Part shown: one piece after another, positions 27,681 through 35,607 of the stretch
How the letters are laid out: each line of letters opens with the position of its first letter
Numbering within the stretch: the first letter of the stretch is position 1
Assembly: GCF_017603825.1 (NCBI RefSeq)
Contig: NZ_CP072014.1
Span: 3,472,001-3,536,000 of the forward strand
Length of the DNA stretch: 64,000 nt
Direction of reading: 5' to 3'
DNA from: Arthrobacter crystallopoietes
GTDB taxonomy: Bacteria > Actinomycetota > Actinomycetes > Actinomycetales > Micrococcaceae
The notes under the pieces: model-generated
What the model was told of the DNA's origin: nothing
The model's input: the letters and a program-made list of their open reading frames with translations, nothing else
Databases searched by the model: none
Program-made: the position numbers and the translations under genes

Positions 27681-29119
27681 CTGCACAAACCGCAACCCAG
27701 CCGCTGAACCGGCAGACGTATAGGGCAGGCAAACCAGCGCCGATCCGGATTGTCCACATCGGGCTGGGCGCCTTCCACCGTGCCCACCAGGCGTGGTATA
27801 CGCACAAAGTAGACGCCAGCCACGAATGGGGTATCGCTTCCTTCACCGGACGCAGCCCGCAAGCTGCCGAAACTCTTGAGGCGCAGGACGGGCTCTACAC
27901 CCTCGTCGAGCGGGCGGAAGAGGCAGACAGCTTCGAGGTTATCGAAAGCATCAGTGCGGCGTACGACGGCGGCAATATCGGGCGGCTCGCAGAGCTACTG
28001 TCGCTATCGACGACCGCGATCGTCACCCTGACGGTAACGGAAGCTGCGTACAACCTCGCATCCAACGGACAGCTCGATTTGACGGCAGAGGCGGTAGCGG
28101 CCGACGCAGCCTTGCTAAGCCAGTGGTGGAAGGCATCGGCAGCGCTCGTTGGTTCCAGCGGATCCGGCCGTCGCGGCGTCCCCTCGACCGCAGCTGCACG
28201 CTTGCTTACCGGCTTGGACGCGCGCCGCCGGGCAGAAGCCGGGCCTATAGCGGTGGTCTCCTGCGACAACCTCAGCGCCAACGGCACGGCTGCACGCAAT
28301 GCCATCAGGGGATTGGCATCGGCGATCGCGCCGGAACTGGCAGGATGGATCGACGCCAACGTGTCCTTCGTGGATACGTCCATTGACCGGATTACGCCAC
28401 GGACTACGGATGAGGACACAGCCGGCGTGGCCGCTGCAACCGGTTTTGCTGACCAGGCACCGGTGGTGACCGAACCGTTCCATAGCTGGGTCCTCTGCGG
28501 CGCTTTCCCTGCCGGCCGTCCGGCTTGGGAAAAGGCCGGCGCAGTATTCGTCGAGAAAATTGAGCACTTTGAACGGCGCAAGCTGTGGTTGCTGAACGGA
28601 GCCCACTCCCTGTTGGCCTATGCCGGCCAACTGCGTGGCAGCGACACCGTAGCGCAGGCTTTGCGTGATCCCGCTTGTGCGACCTGGATCGAAGAATTCT
28701 GGAATGAGGCCGTCGAACACCTGACGGAGCCGGAACTCAAGGTCGACGAGTACCGGGCAGCACTGCTGGAAAGGTTTGGCAATTCGCGTATAGCCCACAT
28801 GCTGGCCCAGATCGCCATTGACGGGAGCAGCAAACTGCGCATGCGCGCCGTTCCTGTGATCCAGGCGGAACGCACGGCCGGACGCCCCGGACAGGCAGCC
28901 GCCCGCCTGATCGCCGCGTGGATCGACTACCTGGCAAAAGCCGCTGACGACGGCGCCGGCGTGCGCGATGCCGAGGCCGAACGCATTGAGCCCTTGCTGT
29001 CGTTGAATGGGCGGGAACAGACCGCTGCGCTAGTGGAACTGCTGGACCCGGACTTCGCCGCAGAGGACGGCATCATTGATATGGTCCATGCCCTGCGCGG
29101 ATCGTTCCAGGACCAGTAA
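27677..29119 (+). CDS. uxuB: fructuronate reductase / mannonate oxidoreductase
   Basis: This 480-residue long-chain polyol dehydrogenase reduces fructuronate to D-mannonate with NADH. The N-terminal dinucleotide fold IVHIGLGAFHRAHQAWY, VVSCDNLSANG, SFVDTSIDRITPRT and the C-terminal KLWLLNGAHSLLAYAG (catalytic Lys region) are typical. It overlaps uxaC by four bases. The order uxaC-uxuB-manD follows the pathway. Family members also act on mannitol, but the neighbours favour fructuronate. Confidence 0.93.
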   Translation: MTAQTATQPLNRQTYRAGKPAPIRIVHIGLGAFHRAHQAWYTHKVDASHEWGIASFTGRSPQAAETLEAQDGLYTLVERAEEADSFEVIESISAAYDGGNIGRLAELLSLSTTAIVTLTVTEAAYNLASNGQLDLTAEAVAADAALLSQWWKASAALVGSSGSGRRGVPSTAAARLLTGLDARRRAEAGPIAVVSCDNLSANGTAARNAIRGLASAIAPELAGWIDANVSFVDTSIDRITPRTTDEDTAGVAAATGFADQAPVVTEPFHSWVLCGAFPAGRPAWEKAGAVFVEKIEHFERRKLWLLNGAHSLLAYAGQLRGSDTVAQALRDPACATWIEEFWNEAVEHLTEPELKVDEYRAALLERFGNSRIAHMLAQIAIDGSSKLRMRAVPVIQAERTAGRPGQAAARLIAAWIDYLAKAADDGAGVRDAEAERIEPLLSLNGREQTAALVELLDPDFAAEDGIIDMVHALRGSFQDQ

Positions 29120-29155
29120 GGAAAATGGGCGCTGTGCCGGGAATCCGGCAACTTG

Positions 29156-29195
29156 TGGCAACTCCTTGCCACCGGGTTTCCGGCATAGCTACGGT
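29156..29195 (+). promoter_or_regulatory. hexuronate operator 2 with promoter, upstream of manD
   Basis: TGGCAACTCCTTGCCA (29156-29171) is a palindrome with arms TGGCAA/TTGCCA. TTGCCA also reads as a -35, and TACGGT (29190-29195) lies 18 bases downstream as a -10. This is the best copy of the three shared sites. It gives manD-gntK its own regulated promoter in the 110-base gap after uxuB. Confidence 0.75.
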
Positions 29196-29229
29196 TACGT
29201 GAAGATTTGAAATCATTGAAAGGCCTATC

Positions 29230-30459
29230 TTGAAGATCATTGCTGCTGATGTCATTGTGACCAGCCCCAGCCGGAACTTTGTGACCCTGAAAATCACCAC
29301 GGAGGACGGTGTGACCGGGCTGGGAGATGCCACTCTGAACGGCCGCGAGCTGGCCGTGGCGGCTTATTTGAAGGAACATGTTGCCCAGCTGCTGATCGGC
29401 AAAGATCCGCACCGGATTGAAGACACGTGGCAGTTCCTCTACCGCAGTTCCTACTGGCGCCGTGGCCCTGTCACCATGGCCGCCATCGCTGCCGTCGACA
29501 TGGCTCTGTGGGACATCAAGGGCAAGGTTGCCGGGCTGCCGGTCTACCAGCTGCTGGGTGGCGCCTCAAGGACCGGTCTGCGCACTTACGGGCATGCCTC
29601 CGGCCGCGACATCCCGGAGTTGTTCGACTCCATTCGGCAGCATCTGGAAGAAGGCTACAAGTCCATCCGTGTGCAGACCTCCGTGCCGGGAATCAAAGCA
29701 CTCTACGGTGTTGCTGCCCAGGCACAGGCGACGGGTGAGCGCTATGACTTCGAGCCCGCCGGCCGCGGTGCGCAGCCCACCGAGGAAGACTGGGACACTC
29801 GGGCCTACCTGCGCCATCTCCCCACTGTCTTCGAAGCGGTCCGCAACGAATTCGGCCCGGAGTTGCCGCTGCTGCATGACGGCCACCACCGGATGACCCC
29901 GATCCAGGCAGCCAAGCTGGGCAAGTCACTTGAACCGTACGATCTGTTCTGGCTCGAGGACTGCACCCCCGCTGAGAACCAGGAAGCCCTCCGTCTGGTC
30001 CGCCAGCACACCACAACCCCGCTGGCGATCGGTGAAATCTTCAACACGGTCTTCGATTTCCAGACGCTGATCAAAGAACAGCTGATCGATTATGTCCGTG
30101 CGGCTTCCACCCACTTCGGCGGCATCTCCCCGCTGAAGAAGGTCATGGACTTCGCCGCCCAGTACCAGGTCAAGTCAGGTTTCCACGGCCCTACGGATGT
30201 CTCTCCGGTCGGCCTTGCTGCGCAGACCCACGTCGGGCTGGCTATCCATAACTTCGGTATTCAGGAATACATGGAGCACAGCGAGAAGACCAACACAGTG
30301 TTTGAACAGTCCATGGTCTTTGCCGACGGCTACCTGCACCCAGGCGACAAGCCCGGACTCGGCATTGAGTTGAACGAAGAAGCCGCGGCATCTTTCCCCT
30401 ACCAACAGGCCTACCTGCCGTACAACCGTCTCGCCGACGGCACGGTACACGACTGGTGA
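29230..30459 (+). CDS. manD: D-mannonate dehydratase (enolase superfamily, ManD/RspA type)
   Basis: This 409-residue enolase-superfamily enzyme dehydrates D-mannonate to 2-keto-3-deoxygluconate. Metal ligands are visible in LLHDGHHR (Asp), [10 protein letters not shown] (Glu) and AIGEIFNT (Glu); the DGHH His and the Arg of [10 protein letters not shown] correspond to catalytic residues. The C-terminus ends TVHDW as in characterised ManD. The TTG start at 29230 is preceded by AAAGG. Some ManD homologues have low activity and also use gluconate, so turnover cannot be predicted. It replaces UxuA, which is absent. Confidence 0.93.
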   Translation: MKIIAADVIVTSPSRNFVTLKITTEDGVTGLGDATLNGRELAVAAYLKEHVAQLLIGKDPHRIEDTWQFLYRSSYWRRGPVTMAAIAAVDMALWDIKGKVAGLPVYQLLGGASRTGLRTYGHASGRDIPELFDSIRQHLEEGYKSIRVQTSVPGIKALYGVAAQAQATGERYDFEPAGRGAQPTEEDWDTRAYLRHLPTVFEAVRNEFGPELPLLHDGHHRMTPIQAAKLGKSLEPYDLFWLEDCTPAENQEALRLVRQHTTTPLAIGEIFNTVFDFQTLIKEQLIDYVRAASTHFGGISPLKKVMDFAAQYQVKSGFHGPTDVSPVGLAAQTHVGLAIHNFGIQEYMEHSEKTNTVFEQSMVFADGYLHPGDKPGLGIELNEEAAASFPYQQAYLPYNRLADGTVHDW

Positions 30460-30965
30460 TCAAGTTCAAACCGTTCCACGTCGTCGTTATGGGGGTTTCC
30501 GGTTCTGGGAAATCCACCGTCGGTGAACTGCTGGCCGAACACCTCGGCGCACAGTTCACCGACGGCGATGCCCTGCATCCGCAGGCCAACGTGGACAAGA
30601 TGGCGGCGGGTACGCCCCTGAATGACGACGACCGCAAGCCATGGCTCGAGGAAATCGGGGCGGCCTTTGCCCGTAGCCCCGGCCCGCTGGTCATCGCCTG
30701 CAGCGCGCTGCGGAGGTCATACCGTGACCTCATCCGCGCCACGGATCCCACCGTCGTCTTCATCCATCTCGACGGCGGCAAGGACCTGTTGTCGAGCCGC
30801 TTGTCCGCTCGCAACGGGCACTTCATGCCCGCCGCGCTGCTAGAGTCCCAGCTGGACACCTTGGAACCGCTCGATGCAACGGAGTCCGGCGTCGTCCTTG
30901 ACATCGCCGCTTCGCCGCCGGAGTTGGCGCAGTCGGCCAAGCTGTGGCTGGAAAAGACCAGCTAA
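30456..30965 (+). CDS. gntK: gluconokinase
   Basis: This 169-residue P-loop kinase phosphorylates gluconate to 6-phosphogluconate. It has Walker [10 protein letters not shown], the FTDGDALHP substrate segment, [12 protein letters not shown] and the [10 protein letters not shown] motif, all typical of GntK. The GTG start overlaps the manD stop by four bases (GTGA). It is the only sugar-acid kinase in the module; a KDG kinase would be expected if mannonate catabolism were complete here. The gene overlaps the convergent regulator gene by four bases. Confidence 0.93.
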   Translation: MIKFKPFHVVVMGVSGSGKSTVGELLAEHLGAQFTDGDALHPQANVDKMAAGTPLNDDDRKPWLEEIGAAFARSPGPLVIACSALRRSYRDLIRATDPTVVFIHLDGGKDLLSSRLSARNGHFMPAALLESQLDTLEPLDATESGVVLDIAASPPELAQSAKLWLEKTS

Positions 30966-31972
30966 CGCTTGGTCCGCTTGGCTGTTGAATTACGCACAAT
31001 CAATCGGGTCGGCAGGACAACCGGCTGACCCGATTGGGACTTAGCCCCAGCGGCGAATGCGAGCAGATTATTCACCGCCGTTGTGCCCAAGGCATATAAC
31101 GGTGCCGCAACGGTCGTCAGCGCGGGCGTTATCAGATCGGCGCCGTAGCTGTTGTCAAAGCCCACGACGCTGACGTCTTCGGGAACGCTAAACCCCTGTT
31201 GCTGGAGCGCTCGGATGAATCCGATGGCCATCTGGTCGTTGTATGCGACGACTGCCGACGTGCGATGCTGGAGCCACTCGGCTGCCACGTCCTCGCCACC
31301 GCGAACCGTGGGCTGAGCCGGCGCCGTGCGTCGGACATTCAGTTCAAGCTCCAGAGCCGCTTCCCGTAGGGACCGCCAACGCATGCCGTCAGCCCAGGAT
31401 GCTTCGGGGCCTGCAAGATAGGTGATGGTGTCGTGGCCGTGTTCGCCCAGATGCTCTGCGGCACGACGGATCCCCCTGGCGTTATCGGTCACCACGCTGG
31501 CAACATCGGCAACTGCCCTGTTCATCACGATGGTTGGTTTCTGCTTGGCCATCATTCGAATGGCAGAATCCGACATACGGGAACTGGAAAGCACGATTCC
31601 GTCAACCGTGGACATGGCCCGCTCCAACGCCTGGCGTTCGCGGCGGTCGGATTCCTGGGTGTGTGCAAGGAGCATCGTGTAGCCAGCTTCGGCTGCCGCA
31701 GCTTCAGCGCCACGGACCATCTCCGCATACACTGGGTTGCGGATGTCGGCGATGACCAACGCGATCATGGATGTGCGCGTTCCGCCAGGCTGCCCTGCTC
31801 CATTCATCGGCTTGGACCGATAACCGAGCTCGATCGCGGCGGCAAAAATCTTCTGCGCCGTTTCATGGCTTACCCGACCCGGCCGGGCAAAGGCCCTCGA
31901 AACCGTGGATGAGGACACGCCAGCAACCCGGGCGACGTCGTAGATAGTCGGCGTCCCCTGAATTTCACTCAT
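30962..31972 (-). CDS. LacI-family transcriptional regulator of the hexuronate module
   Basis: This 336-residue regulator has an N-terminal helix-turn-helix (PTIYDVARVAGVSSSTVSRAF) and a periplasmic-binding-like effector domain (ALVIADIRNPVYAEMVRGAE, VVAYNDQMAIGFI, DVSVVGFDNSYGADLITPALTTV). The ATG at 31972 has AGGAGG six bases upstream; the longer open frame to 32386 is not used. A site of the shared operator lies 47 bases upstream of its start, so it probably represses itself, uxaC, manD and perhaps the divergent TRAP genes. The inducer is likely a pathway hexuronate or mannonate/KDG (inferred). Confidence 0.93.
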   Translation of the reverse strand: MSEIQGTPTIYDVARVAGVSSSTVSRAFARPGRVSHETAQKIFAAAIELGYRSKPMNGAGQPGGTRTSMIALVIADIRNPVYAEMVRGAEAAAAEAGYTMLLAHTQESDRRERQALERAMSTVDGIVLSSSRMSDSAIRMMAKQKPTIVMNRAVADVASVVTDNARGIRRAAEHLGEHGHDTITYLAGPEASWADGMRWRSLREAALELELNVRRTAPAQPTVRGGEDVAAEWLQHRTSAVVAYNDQMAIGFIRALQQQGFSVPEDVSVVGFDNSYGADLITPALTTVAAPLYALGTTAVNNLLAFAAGAKSQSGQPVVLPTRLIVRNSTAKRTKR

Positions 31973-32018
31973 ACTTGTCCTCCTGCAGAACATCTTACGG
32001 GTCGGCCAAGGCAATATA

Positions 32019-32034
32019 TGGCAACTGCTTGCCG
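32019..32034. promoter_or_regulatory. hexuronate operator 3, between regulator and TRAP genes
   Basis: TGGCAACTGCTTGCCG differs from the palindromic manD site at two positions. It lies 47 bases before the regulator ATG and 222 bases before dctP. Towards the regulator, TAAGAT (31997-31992) could be a -10, although spacing from TTGCCA is long (21). Confidence 0.68.
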
Positions 32035-32094
32035 CGCACCCTCCATTTTTGGCTGAATCATTAGAACGCATGCATGGCGCTACATGCCATTCCG

Positions 32095-32120
32095 GTGCAC
32101 GCACAACGGGGCGTGTGCAC
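32095..32120. promoter_or_regulatory. imperfect inverted repeat in the dctP upstream region
   Basis: GTGCACGCAC (32095-32104) and GCGTGTGCAC (32111-32120) pair at nine of ten positions counting one G-T. It lies in the 283-base regulator/dctP gap, which otherwise contains operator 3 and an ATGGC-N7-GCCAT repeat at 32074-32090. It may be a second operator or part of the dctP leader. Confidence 0.35.
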
Positions 32121-32255
32121 AGATTGGGGCGGATTCGCAGCATGCCTGAAGACAACGGTTCCGCTGCGTTTAGCAGTTGGAACAGGCAAGGGAAATGCCG
32201 CGGATTCTCTGCGGCGACACACAATGCCCGCTCAGTGGGCAGGAAAAGGTAAACC

Positions 32256-33272
32256 ATGAAGGGCAACAAAGCTTTTGCAGTGATGGGGTCCGTGGCAGCG
32301 ATGGCGTTGGCACTGACAGCCTGTGGTGGCGGTTCCGGCGGTGCTGATGGCGGCGCGGACGGCAAGACCATGCGACTGGCGCTCAACCAGACCGAAACCC
32401 ACCCCTCTTACATCGCCCTGAACAGCTTTGGCGAACGGCTGTCGGAATCGACCGAAGGCCGCTGGGACATCGACGTCTACGCGAACGAAACTCTTGGCGC
32501 GCAGCAGGAAGCCATCCAGCTGGTCAGCAACGGAACTGTGGAGATGGCCATCGTCTCCGGGACCCAGCTGGAGAACCTCAATGAAGACTTCCGCGTCTTC
32601 AACCTGCCTCAGGTGTTCGACGATGTGGAGCACCAGATGCAGGTTGTCGGCGACCAGGAAATCACCGGGGAACTCTACTCGTCCCTCGAGGATCAGAAGA
32701 TCACTGTCCTCGGCGGCTTCACTCAGGGAACACGAAGCGTTTACAACACCGAGAAGCCAGTCAACACCCCCGAGGACCTCGCAGGGATGAAGGTCCGCGT
32801 CCAGGAGTCGGACGTCCACATGAAGATGATCGAGCTCATGGGCGGCTCCGCAACTCCAATGGCATTCGGCGAGGTTTACACCGCACTGCAGTCAGGCGTG
32901 CTTGACGGTGCGGAGAACAATGAAATCTCCTACCTGACGCAGAAGCACAATGAGGTTGCCGAGTACTTCTCGAAAACGAACCACCTTGTTGGCCTCGACT
33001 ACTTGGTGATCAACACCGACGTGCTCGCTGAAATGTCCGAAGAGGACCGCGCTGCCTTCGACTCCGAGTGGGATGCAGCTGTAACCGAGCACACTGAGCT
33101 GTGGCTTTCCGAGACCGAGAAGGCCATCAAGGAGCTTGAAGCCGCCGGGACCAAGTTCAACGAGGTCGATACCGAGGCCTTCCGCACAGCACTGCAACCG
33201 CTCATCGATGAATACGTGACCACAGACTCTGCCAAGGCACTGTACGAAGCCACCCGAGCCGCGGCCGAGTAA
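32256..33272 (+). CDS. dctP: TRAP transporter solute-binding lipoprotein (DctP family)
   Basis: This 338-residue protein has a lipoprotein signal peptide with LTAC at Cys23, as expected for a binding protein tethered outside a Gram-positive membrane. The DctP fold is shown by NGTVEMAIVSGTQL, MKVRVQESDVHMKMIELMGG (the Arg of KVRVQ normally binds the ligand carboxylate) and GEVYTALQSGVLDGAENN. AGGAAAAGGT precedes the ATG. Ligand is probably a hexuronate or aldonate, judged only from the neighbours. Confidence 0.93.
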   Translation: MKGNKAFAVMGSVAAMALALTACGGGSGGADGGADGKTMRLALNQTETHPSYIALNSFGERLSESTEGRWDIDVYANETLGAQQEAIQLVSNGTVEMAIVSGTQLENLNEDFRVFNLPQVFDDVEHQMQVVGDQEITGELYSSLEDQKITVLGGFTQGTRSVYNTEKPVNTPEDLAGMKVRVQESDVHMKMIELMGGSATPMAFGEVYTALQSGVLDGAENNEISYLTQKHNEVAEYFSKTNHLVGLDYLVINTDVLAEMSEEDRAAFDSEWDAAVTEHTELWLSETEKAIKELEAAGTKFNEVDTEAFRTALQPLIDEYVTTDSAKALYEATRAAAE

Positions 33273-33331
33273 TCCCTTATGGCGATACCGGTTACCGGTG
33301 TGAGCATCATTTTCTAGGGCATTTTTCACAC

Positions 33332-33379
33332 GATTGCCGTTCTGCGAGGCGAAGACGAAGCTACCGCAGAACGGCAATC
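33332..33379 (+). repeat. 15-bp inverted repeat between dctP and dctQ
   Basis: GATTGCCGTTCTGCG (33332-33346) and CGCAGAACGGCAATC (33365-33379) are perfect arms around an 18-base loop. Placed between the binding-protein gene and the permease genes of one operon, it may attenuate transcription or protect the dctP mRNA, giving more binding protein than permease. A small ACCGG-TTA-CCGGT hairpin lies upstream at about 33286. Confidence 0.7.
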
Positions 33380-33458
33380 CGGACGTTATCTAGGATCTCG
33401 TGCCGATAATCACCACAGCGGCCAGCGCCTGCGCTGCCCGCCCTCAACGGAGGAAAGT

Positions 33459-34079
33459 ATGAGCAGCAAGAAGCGAGCAGGTGCGGGCGATGACGGCCTG
33501 GCCGGATCGGGGCGGACGCCAGCGGGGCCGGGCGAGGCACGCCCCACCGGCGGGCCCCTTGTAGCGGCCCTGAACACAACTCGACGGTTTATTGATCGCG
33601 TCTTGGCGGTGACGTGTGTGGCAATCTTTGCCGCGCTGGTCATTGTGGTCGCCTGGCAGGTGATTTCCCGCCAGGTACTTCAATCACCAGCATCGTGGAC
33701 GGAGGAATCGGCACGATACGTCTTCGTGATTCTGGCCCTGCTCGGGTCGGCACTGGTGTTCTCAGAACGCGGACACATCGCCGTCGAACTTCTAGTGAAT
33801 AAGTTTCCCGTACCGGCTCAGAGGATCGTAGCCCTCGCCGTAGAAGGTTCGATTATCTTCTTTGCCGGGTACGTGATGATCTACGGAGGTTTTGCGGTGG
33901 CAGCGAACGCCTGGACTCAGAACATCTCGACCATGCCGGTAAGTGTAGGCCAGGTGTACCTCATCCTGCCGGTTGCGGGCGCGCTAATCACATTTTTCGC
34001 GCTCTGCCACATTGTGGGCATGTTCGCTGGCACCGAAAAGCTGGTGCCTGAGATCGACGAAAACAACCAAGGCATCTGA
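33459..34079 (+). CDS. dctQ: TRAP transporter small permease (DctQ)
   Basis: This 206-residue protein has four membrane segments (VLAVTCVAIFAALVIVVAWQV, YVFVILALLGSALVF, IVALAVEGSIIFFAGYVMIY, VYLILPVAGALITFFALCHIV) and the family motif SWTEESARY after TM1. The first 40 residues are a hydrophilic Gly/Pro-rich extension. GGAGGAAAGT precedes the ATG. It forms the membrane complex with DctM, encoded seven bases downstream. Confidence 0.92.
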   Translation: MSSKKRAGAGDDGLAGSGRTPAGPGEARPTGGPLVAALNTTRRFIDRVLAVTCVAIFAALVIVVAWQVISRQVLQSPASWTEESARYVFVILALLGSALVFSERGHIAVELLVNKFPVPAQRIVALAVEGSIIFFAGYVMIYGGFAVAANAWTQNISTMPVSVGQVYLILPVAGALITFFALCHIVGMFAGTEKLVPEIDENNQGI

Positions 34080-34086
34080 GGTCATC

Positions 34087-35397
34087 ATGGAACCCACCAC
34101 ACTCGCCGCGATAGTCCTAGTCGGCGGCTTCATCCTCGGGCTCATGTTGGGTGCCCCAGTGGCGGTTGCCATGGGCGTTCCCTCGGCCTTGGCCATCGTG
34201 GTCCTCCTTGGCTGGGATGCTGGGGCGCTGACGTCGGCGCAACGCCTGTTCACCGCTAGTAACTCCTTCGCACTGCTTGCAATACCGTTCTTCATCCTCG
34301 CTGGCGGCTTGATGAATACCGGCGGAATCGCGCAACGACTTATCGACCTGGCACAAGTTGTCGCAGGGCGCCTTCCCGCCTCTCTAGCCCAAACAACCGT
34401 TGTCTCCAACGCTATGTTCGGTGCGGTATCCGGCGCCTCCGTCGCTTCTGCCGCCGCCGTAGGGTCTGTGCTGTCCCCACCAATGCGCAAGGCTGGCTAC
34501 GACCCGGCTTTTTCCGCTGCGGTAAACGCGGCCGCCTCGCCTGCAGGAATGCTGATTCCGCCCAGCAACACGTTCATTGTCTACTCTCTCGTCTCAAGTA
34601 CTTCTGTCGCAGCGCTTTTCATGGCCGGCGTCGGGCCTGGGTTGGTTTGGGCGCTCGTCTGCATTGTCATGGTTGCGCTCTACGCTCGCAAGCATCCCGA
34701 GCTGCGCGGCGGGCAGCGTCCTACAGTTCGCCAGGCCGGAATCGTCTTGTTGCGCGCCCTACCCGCCCTGCTGATGATCGTTATTGTCATTGGCGGCATC
34801 CTTACCGGGTATTTCACCGCCACGGAGTCGTCCGTCGTCGCAGTGTTCTACGCTCTTGTTCTCGGCTTGATTCAAAAGACCTTGCCAGTGCGCGCGCTGC
34901 CCTCAATCACTCTTGAGGCCGCGAAAACTACCGCGATCGTCATGCTGCTCATCGGTGTCTCAGGCATTCTCGCGTGGGTAATGTCCTTCGCCCGTGTGCC
35001 TGTACTCGTCGCTGACGCTCTCCTGGGCTTGACCGACAACCCAATAATCATCCTGGTTTTGATCATGATCATTCTGCTTCTGGTCGGCACCGTTATGGAC
35101 CCGACACCAGCAATCCTGATCTTCACGCCAATTTTCCTGCCAATCGTCACCCAACTGGGCGTCGACCCCATCCATTTTGGAACAATGATGGTGTTTAACA
35201 TGTGCTTGGGGAACATCTCCCCGCCCGTAGGTAACAACCTCTTCGTGGCGGCACGAGTGGCCAAGGTACGCATCGAACCTATGATCAAGCGAATCATGCC
35301 CTTCTTCTGGGCGCTAACGGTCGCCCTATTTATCGTCGCGTTCGTCCCTGCGCTATCCATGTGGCTGCCCACAGTCATGGGTCTCGTCACGCCGTAA
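34087..35397 (+). CDS. dctM: TRAP transporter large permease (DctM)
   Basis: This 436-residue protein has about 12 membrane segments and the ion-transporter family signatures: LLAIPFFILAGGLMNTGG, SGASVASAAAVGSVLSPPM, PAGMLIPPSNTFIVYS, GNISPPVGNNLFVAARV. It is the ion-coupled translocation subunit of the DctPQM importer. The ATG at 34087 is chosen as the first start after dctQ; an in-frame extension would overlap dctQ. A strong terminator follows. Confidence 0.94.
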   Translation: MEPTTLAAIVLVGGFILGLMLGAPVAVAMGVPSALAIVVLLGWDAGALTSAQRLFTASNSFALLAIPFFILAGGLMNTGGIAQRLIDLAQVVAGRLPASLAQTTVVSNAMFGAVSGASVASAAAVGSVLSPPMRKAGYDPAFSAAVNAAASPAGMLIPPSNTFIVYSLVSSTSVAALFMAGVGPGLVWALVCIVMVALYARKHPELRGGQRPTVRQAGIVLLRALPALLMIVIVIGGILTGYFTATESSVVAVFYALVLGLIQKTLPVRALPSITLEAAKTTAIVMLLIGVSGILAWVMSFARVPVLVADALLGLTDNPIIILVLIMIILLLVGTVMDPTPAILIFTPIFLPIVTQLGVDPIHFGTMMVFNMCLGNISPPVGNNLFVAARVAKVRIEPMIKRIMPFFWALTVALFIVAFVPALSMWLPTVMGLVTP

Positions 35398-35417
35398 CAC
35401 TGATGAGAATGTACGCC

Positions 35418-35448
35418 AAAGGGCCTCCGTGACACACGGAGGCCCTTT
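35418..35448 (+). terminator. 14-bp perfect hairpin after dctM
   Basis: AAAGGGCCTCCGTG (35418-35431) pairs with CACGGAGGCCCTTT (35435-35448) around an ACA loop, followed by GCTTT. It begins 20 bases after the dctM stop. Confidence 0.9.
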
Positions 35449-35484
35449 GCTTTACCTAGGAACTCCCCTAGTTGAGCCGAAGAT

Positions 35485-35530
35485 GTAACATCATTAACTC
35501 TAGTCACAATTTTCACATCGGTGCTACGGT
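35485..35530 (+). promoter_or_regulatory. four-fold 9-bp direct repeat and promoter of the GH25 gene
   Basis: Pentamers of the form KTMAC recur with an exact 9-base period: GTAAC (35485), TTAAC (35494), GTCAC (35503), TTCAC (35512). TACGGT (35525-35530) can serve as the -10. Direct repeats with such spacing fit an OmpR-type response regulator; the mycobacterial MtrA site, as I recall it, is a repeat of GTCACA-like units with this period, and MtrA controls wall hydrolases. Confidence 0.6.
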
Positions 35531-35607
35531 TTAACGGTCGACGACCACAACTGCCGCTCTCTCGGGCAGCCAAACCCCGTCGCTTGGGGAAACTCCGGAG
35601 TAAATCT

